Shown piece after piece: positions 23,104-34,880 of a stretch of DNA of 64,000 nucleotides. The position numbers were made by a program, and so were the translations under genes. Source of the stretch: Climacteris rufus (Eukaryota > Chordata > Aves > Passeriformes > Climacteridae); contig VZRZ01002434.1 of NCBI GenBank assembly GCA_013398175.1, positions 670,773 to 734,772 of the forward strand, written 5' to 3'. The notes beneath the pieces were generated by a model. That model worked only from the letters and a program-made list of their open reading frames with translations, ran no database searches and had not been told where the DNA came from. How positions within the stretch are numbered: position 1 is the stretch's first letter; each line of letters opens with the position of its first letter.

Positions 23104-25076
23104 CCTAGGTGGAAAGTTTACTGTGGCCTCAATGCCCTCAAGCTTTGTAGACCCATAGCATCATGTCTGGCAGGGAGTGTGGGCACCGCAGCCCTCTGGA
23201 CTTTGTGACCCTTGGGGCTACAAACTTTCTGGCTTTCCTGAATCCCTCAGCTGCCCTGTGTGTCCTCCCAGCTCCAAATGAGGCTTTCCTTTGTGAGTCT
23301 GGATCCAGGTTTCCATCCTCCCACCCGCTGTCAGCTGGCCATGTCCCTTTCCCCATGAGTTGTGTTGGTAGATGGAGAGGCCTGGCTGCACTAGGATGTT
23401 CCCAAATCAGAATATTCCCATTCTCATTACCCTCCAAGGTTTAAGATGTTGTTCCAGTTTGGAATGTAATAAAATCTTGAACACTTAGAATTTCCTGCAG
23501 GATGGTTTGTCCATTTTTTCAGCCAAATCTATTTTTCAAAATTTGGCTGTATTTTTGGGGAGGAAAGAAGGATTTGGTTTCTGAGTTACACAGAAGTTCA
23601 GAAAAATATTTCTTAAGCTTAACATGCAAAGTTTTGAAATGACACAGTTGTTATTGTCAAAACTTTCCAAGCACCAATAGGTTCTGGATTGAGTCCAGTC
23701 TTCCAAAACAGTGGTAGAGACCTGCTTCCAGAGCGCTTTAGATACCACAATTTACCCGCTCAGTTATGGCGATAACTTTTGTTGTTTAGATTTGTTGTTG
23801 CTTTTGAACTCCTCAGGAGAGAAATCATCTGTTATCCAGAGCTGACTGAATGATGTTAAGGCCTATTTGTGTTGTTTTTGTTTTGTTGTAAAAAGTACCG
23901 GTTTCTCTCTCTTCGTGAGGGAAGACACAGACAATTGACTGTACATCAAGAAATGGGAAGATTTGTTCCCTGCCCCAACAAGTTTGCACTTTAAAATTAT
24001 ACTTCCAGCATGGCTCATCCTTTCATTTGCTGTCTCCTGCTGGAAAACAAATTCCAGCAGACCACTATGTGAGTTAAATACTTGGAGTGCTTTGGGCTTA
24101 TAATAAGGGTAGATATCCTTACTCTTTGACCTGTTTGTATCTCCTCAGTGCAGCCACAAGGACTTGTGACATTTCTTTCCTGGTCCCCAACTACTCACAT
24201 GCCTGTAACCCAGAGTTCTCTAGAGGCTTTAAAGGGCTGGAGATGATGAGTCCTTCACTCCAGATACAAGAATGAGCAACCACTACACAAGGGCTTGGTT
24301 ACAGATTTAGTAATGTCTGTTGCTTCTGGATTACCATTTTCCCTGGGAATTCTGCTGTTCTGAGAAGTCAGTGACAACAGAGCAGTGTTTCATGGTGCTA
24401 TGACCCCTTTGCAAGCCCTTGCACAGCAGAACAGTATTAGTTTTTCCATAATTAAAGTCCTCTTTGCATATCAGAGAGAGGTGAGGACAAAAGGTTTCCT
24501 TGGTAAGACAATAAAGCTGTTGAAGTGAGGGCCTGATCCAACTCCCACTGAACACAGAGAAAAGGCTCTTATATTAGTGGGAGTTTAATGAGACCTTTCT
24601 TCAGTAGGAAACTGTGAGAAAGTATCTTCCTCCTCACTCTGTGAAATGTTTTCAGAAAAGGCTCTGTCCACTGAGATGGTTTGGTTTTTGTTTTGATTTT
24701 TTTTTTTTTGCAAGTGTGGATATGACAAGCTGTGACTGCACAGTCAAACTGAACAGGCTTGTGGATTTGGGGACATTTTGTCCAAATTCATCATGTGTCA
24801 GGAGCAGCTGTTTTCCTGCAACTTATAAACATGGGCATACTGGATTCAGTGAGACCCAAGAAAGAGTCACACTGCAGCCTTTCCCATGACTTTGCAACCT
24901 CTTCCCAAACAACTGAGGTTGCCGGCAAAGAGGCAAAACAATTGTTTCTCACAAAGCTCTGCAGCTGATGTCCTATCAGTTATCAGAATAACTTGCCTGT
25001 CCCTGGAGCAGGAAAAATCCCCTGGGAAATAAGTTATTCAAAAAAACAACCAAAAAGCCACACACACACAGAGGGG

Positions 25077-25110
25077 AAAAAAAAAAAAGAAAGAAGAAAA
25101 GAAAAAAAAG
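25077..25110. repeat. A-rich tract following a CA run
   Basis: Purine-only tract of A runs with interspersed G, directly downstream of CACACACACA at 25062-25072. Confidence 0.8.
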
Positions 25111-25511
25111 ACAAGGCTGGGGGAGGAAATAGGGACAGGGAGGAGTGAAAAGATAAATCTAGGCTAGCAGTCAGAATGAGCTAATTGCTTTCTGTCCTCT
25201 CAACTTCAGCAAATAACATGTGTGTTTGACTGGACTTTAGGGTAACCTATGGGCCTTCACTTCCTTCCATTACCAGGAAACTAAAGTTATGTAAAAGGTT
25301 GCAGGTTGGTTAGGTCTTTATTTGTATTTATTTCAGTACAGAATATAGTTTTGCACCAAGGTACCATGGTTTTACCTCCAAATATAACCCTTATAGCAAG
25401 TTTCTGCAGGTAGTTTGATCTCAGACCTTTTCTATACTCTTGTACTATCCAAATTTGCTGACTGGTGTAGTTGTGCCGGTGCAAACAAGGAAAATCTGCT
25501 TGAGACTCACA

Positions 25512-25649
25512 TTAGCTTAGTTGGTCAGAGCCTGGTGCTAATAATGCCAAAGTTCAGGGTTTGATCCCCATATGGGCCACTCACTGAAGAGTTGGACTGT
25601 ATGATCCTTGTGGGCCCCTTCCGACTCAGAATGTTCTGTGATTCTGTGA
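25512..25649 (+). mobile_element. tRNA-Ile-derived SINE (TguSINE1-like), copy 2
   Basis: This is the better-preserved copy. It has an A-box-like TAGCTTAGTTGG (25513-25524), the anticodon loop CTAATAA (AAT at 25540-25542), a B-box-like GGTTTGATCCC (25558-25568) and an acceptor-side GGGCCA. The CR1-like tail contains GTTGGACTGTATGATCCTTG and ends in ATTCTGTG repeats (25641-25648). It has the same orientation and architecture as copy 1 at 16315. The tail shows that CR1 reverse transcriptase mobilised it. This family type is known from passerine birds, so it is the main evidence for the host lineage. Confidence 0.92.
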
Positions 25650-25989
25650 ACTTGAATTTTTTGAAAGTGCAAGGGCATGTTTGAGGTAAATATGCTTTTT
25701 TTGCCGGTGCTGAGCTACTTGATTTTAATAGCACTTGCTTTGTCCAGTGTTACTGGCCCAAATGTTCTCAAATTATGAGATTGTTTTCAACTTCACGACT
25801 TTTTTCTTGCAGTTTTAGCATCTTTTCTTAATTTACTTTCTGTTACTGAGCTTTCAGTGTTCCCATTTTCCAGTTGTCTCACACAATCACAGGGGAAGGC
25901 CAGAAACTTATTTTTATTGAAAACCATAACACTGAAACACCCAAAATAATCCAGCAGCTAAGACTGTAAGAAAAAGGCCAGCGGTCAAA
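25650..25989 (+). other. SOX5: SOX5 intron C-D, short segment between SINE and retroviral-like relic
   Basis: AT-rich intron. I see no repeat, exon or other feature in it. Confidence 0.85.
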
Positions 25990-26545
25990 TCCAGTCATTG
26001 CAGCTGGCAGCATCGTGCTCCAAGGCCTCGTCTTGGTCTCTCTCTCCTCAGCAGGCATTTTAGGGCCCTGTCTTTCTTCTTGTTTTCAGATACCCTCTCC
26101 AATTTCTGCATCTCTTTGACCACTTTCTTTCGACTTTGATCACTTTCTTCCACTTTCAGTTCCCTGACATTGTGGTACTGAGCCACCCTCCTTATACAGC
26201 TGCCCACTCTTTCCCACAGCAACTCCTTCTTTCTGCCAGCCCTCCCTTTTCCCTCCTTGTCTGTATTTCCACGGCCTTATTAATGGTTTTGTTTGAAATT
26301 TTATTGTCTGTAGAGCAGCATATGTCGTTTTGTGAATGTTTGTGTTCAAAATGGGTGGCATGGGGTGCCTGTGAGCCCTGTGCACGTTCATGTACCCATG
26401 CAGGTATTTGCACAGCAGGCAGCAGAGGCGCAGGAGCAGAAGGTACCACGTGTAAGTGGCTGGAGAAGCTGAGCATGAACTCTTTACGGCTGTGATCTTG
26501 TCTTTGTGGAGTGTGTGTAACCCTGAGCACTTCTGTTGTGCAGCC
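25990..26545 (-). mobile_element. Degraded endogenous-retrovirus-like fragment (gag-like?)
   Basis: On the - strand this region has overlapping open frames of 135 codons (26547-26140), 112 codons (26530-26192) and 75 codons (26222-25995). The coding-like signal changes register near 26200-26220, which suggests at least one frameshift. The downstream piece is charged and helical-looking, rich in Glu, Lys and Arg. The composition and the LLWERV-type block resemble gag-like segments of avian endogenous retroviral elements as I remember them. No LTR, primer-binding site, protease or polymerase is visible, so it is a dead fragment at most. It could be an unrelated chance frame. The ends are approximate. 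Confidence 0.4.
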
Positions 26546-26802
26546 AAAAAAGGCTGCTACTGCTGCCTCTGCAGTAAGGTAAAGCAGGAGATAACAATAA
26601 ATTTTTTACTGCTGGCTGGCGGAGGTGTTTAGGATGTGTTTTCTTTATATCTTCATCCGCCCCTAATTGAAGATGCTTTAAAATTGAATGACTAGCAGTC
26701 AAAACGTGTTTGCTTCAAGCTGAGAAGAAAAATGCTGGTGTCTCTGCTTCCAAACTGATTGCGCTTTGTACACAACTGACAGCCACAGTCACTTTGAGTG
26801 AC

Positions 26803-26831
26803 TGATAAGTGGGAAGCTTTGCCACTTATCA
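26803..26831. repeat. Perfect 10-bp inverted repeat
   Basis: TGATAAGTGG (26803-26812) and CCACTTATCA (26822-26831) flank a 9-base loop. Each arm contains a GATA motif, so it could be a paired protein-binding site or a stem-loop. Confidence 0.8.
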
Positions 26832-26946
26832 AGGAATGCACGCTGAAAAGAAAGGACTGGAGCCGTTCAGATGCTTTGGCATGTTCAAAATAACATCTCA
26901 CATCAGTCAGACTCAGAGGCACTAGGAGACATTTCAAAATAAACTT

Positions 26947-26965
26947 TATATCTATCTATCTATCT
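26947..26965. repeat. (ATCT)n microsatellite
   Basis: About four and a half ATCT units, a tetranucleotide repeat likely to be length-polymorphic. Confidence 0.9.
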
Positions 26966-29900
26966 AGAGGCAAAGATTCAATTTAACAGACAAATCGCTG
27001 TGTGGCATCGCACTGGCTCTGAAAACGAGAACATCATTATAAGGGTCACCAGTTGCAAAATGACTCAGATGGCTGCATAATTGGAGAGCAGTTTATTGTA
27101 GGGTCTCATCCACACCGCCCCCCCCCAACAAAACAAAATTTGAAAATTCACAACTGCATATTATTCTGGTTATTTCTCTAAATTGGGGGTTTTCAGCCCT
27201 GTTGGCCAAGTAGTATTTGATTTATGTAGCACATGATGTCCTGAAGGATCCCAAAGAGAATGAAAGTCTAAGCTAAATTCGGATCTCATTTATTTCCTCT
27301 TCAGTATGATGAAATATGTTTGGAACTACCTGGCTTTTGGTCTGAAAATGGTTCTTAAGGTTTCTTTAGGGGTTCTTTAGGTGACACATAGCATGGATGG
27401 AAGATGTAACTTTTTTTTGGTAAATGTTTTTTTTTTGTGTTACTATTTGGTGATATTTATATTGGGAGATTCTGACCTGCAAGAGCCTGAGGTGTGAGGG
27501 TACATTTTGTTGTCCTGACTGTGAGGACAGCAGGAATAGCCAGTGTAGGGTTGGGCTGGTCCACTGGAGTTCACCCTGCCGTAGCATGAGTTTACCTGGT
27601 GGACATACAAGCACACGTACTTGGAGATGAGATGGGATGGGAATCTTCATGTAAAAAGGGAGAACAGGGAGACACAAGCAAGTAGTGTGTAAGATCCCAA
27701 ACTGGAATTTGAACAGAACGTACACAGTGTTGATCTGTGTCCATTAGCACTACTCAAACCAAAAAACCTCTGCCACGTTTACACCTCTTTCTCTAAACAA
27801 CACTGGGAGTATGGATGTATAAGGACCATTGTCTTTTGTTGAGATTCTGAGCACTGGGCATCGAGTTCTGCCCAGCTTGTTCTATCTAAAGTGGGTGCTT
27901 TTCTCACCAAAATGGCTCTGTTTGAGATACAGGTTATGTTTGGCATTCCAAGGTTGCCAGCAGCACCCATAGCTATGTCAAGAGGGAGCGGTTGGAGGAT
28001 CATTTAGTTCCTGCTGCCAGGGACTTGCTTTTCTGATTCACTGCTTGCTTTGATGGCTCATTCAAAACAGAGCACTTCAAACTCTCTTCTGGGATACTGG
28101 CTTCAAATGATTCAGGGGGAAAAGCATGATTCCACCTACTGAATTAGCACCATTGTCTTCACCATCTTGGATTTTCCTCAGACCTCTGACATCCAAAAGA
28201 TGATGATACCTTACCCTGCATGGTTTAGGAGACAAGATGAGCTCAAGAGGCCAAGGGCAATAGTTTTATTTTGGTCACTTACGTGCTACTGAATTGCATG
28301 GAGCAAATGAAAGTGGAAGGCAGTTGGTTATGCTTGGTGTTTGTAAGAAGAGTGAATGAAACAGTTTATAATCCATGGAAGGGTTGTGGTTGAAGGGATA
28401 ATGTGAGTGATGCCTGTCTTAAAACTTTGGAGAAAGAGAGTGAAAGGTGCAGTTACCTTGTGAAAGTCTCTGTTGGTCAAAGATTGACTGGAGAGGTATG
28501 GATCTTGTGTCAGCTGCCTATATTTTGCATCTGGTGTATAGTCTCCATTTCGGTTCACTTTCACGAGGTTGAGTAAAATGTGTAACGGTTAAATAATTTT
28601 AAGGAACCATTTAAGATTTTTATTTAAATTGATTTAAAATATACTTTGAAGAGACTAGAAGGTCTATGTCAGAGTTTCTTGTATTTAGAGGTTAAATAAA
28701 AGAATCTAAGTTCCAAGATAAGCATGATAATGTTACAAAAACTGAAATGAAGAATTATATGAAAAGTAATAATAATTGAACTAGACAAGTTTAATTCACA
28801 GTACTTGGAGTTTATAAATTTTTGGCACAGTGAGTGAAGTAATTTTACAGTGTGTGTGTTATAAAATATTTTTATCAGATTTGACTTATTTAAAAGATGA
28901 TAGCGGTAGTGTTCAGCAAATTATTCTAAAGTTGGAACTTGCATAGTTTCAATGAAATAGCCATTTAAAACGGATTTGGACAGAAATGATCAAGATATTT
29001 CTATACTCCTGTGTGCTGTGAAAATAGTGTGCAAAGAAATACATTAATTAGGTAACAAAGTAAGACATCTGAAAGTTGCAAGTGCCGGAATTAGGTGAAG
29101 TAGGTATCTTTATTTTATTCCCATGTATCTCTGTCATAAGTGTTGAATAAAAAATGGTATTCTAGAATTACATGATAATGTAATTGTAAACTGTACTCAC
29201 AAGAGGGAAAATTAAAATTAGCTGAGAACCTGAATTCTGGTATTCCCTAATGTTCGAGTCCTTGAATTTTCATCCAAAGCAGTGTTATTTTAACTGGTTT
29301 TCTGTGTGGTTTTGGTGGCTGTAAAAGTGCAGAATACTGATACAACAGCCACTTACAATATATTGCCAGCTCAGTTTGAACCCTGAAATATCAGCATGGG
29401 AGAAGTGCCAAATGGCACTTGAGTTACAGGAGAACTGATGTGTCCTTCTGGGCTAGCAGGACAGAAGAGTTCCCTGGTTGTGGTGGGTAAGAGCCTGTAT
29501 TATGAAGTCCCCTGTTTTCTGTATCACTTTTCCTTTCTTCCTCCACGGTTGTTGGGCTTTTTTTTTTTTTTATTTTGGTCTCCGTCAAAATAGAGAAGAC
29601 TTTTTTTCCAGTTGCTGTCCTCAGAAAGGTAGATTGAGCGCTTGAGTGTCTTTGTTGAATTTGGGCTGGCTGTGTTGAAAATGGAATTTGACTCCTTTAC
29701 AGCTCCGTCCATTTGCTCCCCTGTTCTCCCTCCGTGGGGTTGGGACCAGATCAGTTGTTGCCACTAATCAGTTCTTTCCTCCTAATTTACCACATTCTTT
29801 GTGCTGTTGCAAAAAAAAACCCTGATGGTACAGAATTCAAAGCCACAGATCTTTTAGTTAAGGAATCTCTGGCTTTGAGTATTTGGTGGAAACCTGTTGT

Positions 29901-32900
29901 AGCATTTGGCCCTTTAAAGCTCTGAGTGGTGAGAATATGTTTTCTTATCTTGCACGCTGTGTGTAGAAGCTTGTCTTCCATTTAAACATTACTGAATTGC
30001 AGTGTGTTGGCAAGAGAGGCTTTTTGATATGCCTTGTGCGGTAAGTTTTAAGTTCCTAAGATCCTCAAGAATCACATACATCTAAATTAAGCATAATTTT
30101 CAGTTTCTTTAACCCTGGAGTTCAAATTTGTAGTCCAAGAATAACTAAACATGTATGAAACAGCCAACTGATTACATTCTCACCTTATACACAGAAGTAA
30201 ACTGCCTTATACACGATTTCCTGCATGCAATTTGAAATACCCCATTTTAGATATCAGTTACAAACATGACTAGTTCTCTGAGCATCGATTTTTAATATCT
30301 CTGAAGGAATTTAGGATGAAGGAGTAGGGATGGTGTTCCATTTGGGGGACACAGGTTATTACCAAATTGCAGCTGATGCTAGTTGTGAATTTTTTAAGGC
30401 TTTATGAATTCTTCAGCCCTGCTGACAGTTCTTCATCTGAAATAATGGCAAATAGAGAGAACTCTTAATTTAGAGCAAGGCACTGATGATCACAGTATTT
30501 CCCAGTGATGCAGACTGATGCATACAAAATAGGATACAATATAAGCAGAAACGGACTCAAATTACTTCAAACTAAAAACTTTCAGGAAATTAAACCTGCA
30601 GACATCCTTCTTTTCCCCTTCTATGATTCTTTGACTTTCTCTATAGCTATAGTCACCTTTACAAGCATTGCTTCTGGTCTTCCATAGAACCTGTTTCTGG
30701 CAGCAGGAGGTCTAGGGTAGGATAGTTCACCAGATACATGATAGATCCAGGAGTTTCTTTGCCATTGTATTGATAAGCAAAGTTTTGGAGAACTGATATA
30801 TTCTAGTGACTAGAATAGAATTATGCTCTATTTCTTGAATTTATTCTTTATTTGAAATGAAAGGCAGATTTGAAATTATATTTTTCAAGGATTTTAGCTT
30901 TCTGTGTCCTAAGTTTCAGGGTGTTTTTAAAGTCTGCTTCCTCTGCATTATTTCTTATTGAACAATTCAGAATTCCTGTCTTTTTGGTGCAATCAGAATA
31001 AAGAAACTCAAATTGTAATCAGTATACTGACATAGAATTCTGTGTTCTATGTTAAGAATATTCACACTTCTTATTTAAAACAAAACACATCCATTTTAGG
31101 TATTCTTCACGTCCCCTTCGTGTACTTGGGTGGATTTGTGTAAATCACAGGTTTGCTTTCTGCATCTTTTAAGAGGGTTGTTTGAGCTCAGCATCCTCTT
31201 AGCAGAAACTCTTGCAGAGGTCCCATGGGAGGAAAATTGTCCATTGTGTTCCTTTGAAAGCTGGCTATCTTTTTTCCTGGAGCTGGGCTCAGGCAAGTTT
31301 ATTCTTCCACTCAGGGATATCTTAGGAGGTTCCTGTCCTTTGTGGTGCCTAGGAAGCAAGGCTCAGATACGTATATTGTATTTGTTGCCATCATAGAATC
31401 TGTGCAACTTCCCTGCAAATATAAAGAATTATGCTTTCCCCAGCTGTTCACTTGATAGGATTCTAGCCCTTCATTTAGGGAAAACGGTGCTTCTCCAATT
31501 CCCATTGTTTGAACCGTGGCCTCCTTTCTATACCTATTGTTTGTTTTGTCTTTTTTTGTTGTGCGTAACAGGTGTTTCTTTCAGACAGCCCAGGCAGCAA
31601 GGCAAGGGCTTCCTTTATGGCAGATCTCTTGAGACTTTGATTAAACTCCTCTTTGTGATAAAAATGCCGCTGCCTTTAAATGAATTGCACATGTAATCTG
31701 TGTTTGCACAAATGCCCTCCATCCCTCTGCCCTCATTGCTGCTCTGGCTGTCTTCTGGTTCAGGTGTGTTTGCCTTTTCTCCTGTCTGTCTCCACAGAGC
31801 TGATTCCTTTTTACCTTCTCCATACTGCACTCCCCTCAGAGCCTGGATGCAGCCATGGGAATGGTTTAAAAAGAACAAACTGTTTCTGCAAAAAGAGCTT
31901 GCTCTTCTCCCAGTGTTTCCTGTTACTGCCTCCACAAATACCATTCTCACATGGCCAGGAGAAGCTTCCTCAGAGTTCCTTAGGGGGAACCAAGGGTTAG
32001 AGACTAAGCACTTTCTCTGCATCTACTGACGCAGGTCTTGTTCTCATGGGTTATAGGTAGCACAGATACTTTTCTGCCTGCCTTGCTTTTTTCTTTCACA
32101 CAACCTCACCTGCTTTTGAGTAGGACCTACTGCTATTAATCTGGTTTTCTGGCTTGGTTGTGGGAATACTTCAGGGATGTCTGTCAGTTATGGCAGGCTG
32201 AATGCACACATAAATCAGTGCCTGCTGCTACCAACTTCTCTAATGTACCTTTAATATTCTTTCAAGTTTTTGTTTAGAATAGGACTTCCACACTCCAGTA
32301 TGATCCTCTTGACTCTCTAGATGTGAAGAAAGTCAGAGAAGCAGTGAAAACCAAAGAGGGGCAAGAGGCTGGGAGCATGTTTTTGAGTGGTTCATTGGCT
32401 CATACTGTTCAGGTGTGCTGACAGTATATTGCTGTCCTATAATGCATTATTTTCATGCCTTTCTCTTTCTGCCCGGACATTTTTTGGTTGGAAGCCTCGA
32501 GGGTGAACAGATACAAAGCTGTGTTAGTCAGAGGAGATGTAATGGATGGCCTGGGAGCTGTGCCAACCAATTAAGTATATAGGCATCATGATTTACAGGG
32601 TAAGCAAAACCTCCAGAGTAGGTTACAACTGTACAGGTTGCCCTGTGAATCTGCAAAAGTCACGTAACTCACACCATTTCAGTGTAGCAGAGATAGTGCT
32701 TATCTAGGGAATTAACATGGATGGACTCTGGCTTTCCGTCTGAGACAGAACATTCTGCCAGTGACTTTGTTGCTTTGATCAGTAGTTAGAGCTTCCCCAA
32801 TGTCATCTCCAGTGCCATGAGATCCCCTCTATACAAAATGTGTTTTTCCTCCTGCAGTTCTCCCACTGCATTTATAGTGGCAGAGGTATCAGCACAGCCT

Positions 32901-33879
32901 GAATGTGACACCAGCAAAGGATCTATTTTAGTGCTTCACTCTGTGGCAGCAGCAGCATCTGTGGAAAATATGAAGATAACTGTCAGAAAGCGTGGTTGAA
33001 GGGTGTTTAATTTAGGAACATCAAGCCCCCCCCCCCAGCTGACATTTGCTTTAGCATGCAGTAGTTAACAGTGGAAGATGGGACTTTAATAATGCTATAT
33101 AATACTGTTTCCTAAATGGGTTCCTTCTCTTGAAATGTGTTACCTGATTTTGGTGGTGTTTAGTTACCTAGTGCAATAAACATGGTTCATTACATTATTT
33201 GACTCAAAACCCGTGAAGTTTTACTTGATTTTATCATAACACGTAGATTGCAGGAGCCTGAAATTCTTTCTTCTTGTACAAGTGTAAAACATCATAAAAT
33301 CAGAACATGAGCATTTAGAGACACTTTGAGCTGAAATAAATGACCAAGATGCAGGCAAAACTAACATGATGTTACAATTTTGTCAAGTTCCACATGGCTC
33401 TGTATTAATTTTCGTTATGTTTAAGAAACCTGAGCCACTGTTACAATACTTAAAGAAAAAGAAAAAGAATCTTTTAAAAAACCCAGACTGTTCTGAAAGC
33501 AATTTCTTATGTCCAGGTATGCAAACTTCACTCACAGTTAGTGTGGGCACATTTTCTAAGAGCCTCGCACCTATTTTGCTTTGAGACGTCATCTCCCCGT
33601 TCCTTGAGGAGGTGCCCTTTTGTGGAAGGTTAAGCCTTCTTTCCACCAACAGGGGACTTGAGGAGGCTTCCTTGGAAGACTGTCATTGCTGTTCTTGGAT
33701 TTCACAAGATAGGGATGCTTCCTGAGACATGTGTGAAGCTCACCTGCCCAGGAAGATTGCTACTCCACAGTCTGCTTTAAGACGGCTTTGCATGCAAAAG
33801 ACTGATTTTCTTCGTTTTGGGACTATCACTCAATGGAAATGTCAGAAATAGGGAAGGATAAATACCGAGTTACATTAAA

Positions 33880-34060
33880 AAGAGAAAAAAAAGCGCTCTG
33901 AAATTATCTCCTGGCTCCATGTTTTCCGAGGTTTTGCATTAGCGGGGACGAAGTCACGGTGTGTTGACACAGTCTAATGTGCAATGACATAATACCTGGA
34001 GTATGGAGACAGCAAGAGGCGCAAAATCAAACTTATCTGAGTTTTCACAGGAAAAGAAGG
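33880..34060. promoter_or_regulatory. CpG-retaining intronic patch, candidate conserved element
   Basis: Several CpG dinucleotides (in AGCGCT, TCCGAGG, AGCGGGGACGAAG, CACGGTG) survive in otherwise CpG-poor intron. No repeat is recognised. CpG retention can reflect purifying selection or lack of methylation. Function is inferred only. Confidence 0.25.
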
Positions 34061-34754
34061 GATTAAACTTTGCTGGTTAAAATATGGATTTTTTTTTTTA
34101 ATAGAAACTATCCTAGTTCGATTGAGATAAACCTACTCAGATCTAATTCTATCCAGTCCCTGGGAAAAGTGGGCCTTAAGATGTTGAGCCTATTTGCCCA
34201 ATCCCTTTTTTTAGAAATAAAGATTAGGGTAGGAAGTTTGGTCCTTATCTCTAAGGTTCTTACTGCTTCTGAAGGAAACTGAAATACTTACATGAAGGAC
34301 ACTTTCTTGAACTCGTGATTTGTCTTCACTCAGATTATTTCAAAAAGCTTTGGGAGTGTAGATTTCCCACAATGCTTGGCTATTTTTGTTTTACATATCT
34401 TAGCGGAACTATGATAAATTGTTGTTACTGCCTATTAAATAGTAGAAAGAGATGTCAAAATACTCTAGTGACTTGAAATTCAAATGTTGCTCCCTGTGCA
34501 TGGAAACTTTGATCTGCAAGCATCATCCCCTATTTCGTAACTGCCAGGTGTGATTCTTCTCTGTCTTTTCATCCCCTGTGGTTACTTATAGCTCTACAAA
34601 ATAACATTAAATCACCAAGTTTTACTTGCATTTCACAGCCTATTTGCACGGATATTTGTGTATGATCCAGATCTTATGTAGCACTGTCATCACTGGATCT
34701 TGGAATATTTTTCTTTCTTTTTTTTTCCCTCTTTCTTTCTTTTTAAAGCATCCT

Positions 34755-34880
34755 GTTTTTCAGACCAGGGGAATTGAGGACAGAGGGGAAGCAGCTTGCA
34801 CATTGTTAGGCTGTAGCTCATTGCCAGAACCAGGAACAGAACCCAGATTGTCAGGCGTCTCCCATTGGGCCACAATACAA
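34755..34880 (-). mobile_element. MIR-like SINE relic, antisense
   Basis: The + strand reads GGGGAATTGAGGACAGAGGG, then AGCAGCTTGC, then GAACCAGGAACAGAACCCAG, then GTCAGGCGTCTCCCATTGGG. This is the order seen in antisense MIR (the 'GAAACTGAGGCACAGAG ... GATTCGAACCCAGG' signature). The copy is strongly diverged. The match is from memory of the consensus and the ends are approximate. Confidence 0.5.

Larger units (their letters stand above)
18717..25511 (+). other. SOX5: SOX5 intron C-D, segment 1
   Basis: This is the first 6.8 kb of the 42.1-kb phase 0 intron. It includes an 18-bp tandem repeat (20603-20656), an imperfect hairpin (23044-23103) in a somewhat GC-richer patch, a CA run (25062-25072) and an A-rich tract (25077-25110). 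No exon, gene or RNA was recognised. Confidence 0.88.

Noticed and set aside
25512..25585. tRNA-Ile(AAT) gene
   Set aside because: It is the head of a SINE. A CR1 tail follows directly, and the stems carry mismatches relative to a functional tRNA.
32640..32700. MIR-like word AAAAGTCACGTAACTCACAC
   Set aside because: A single short block without flanking MIR sequence.
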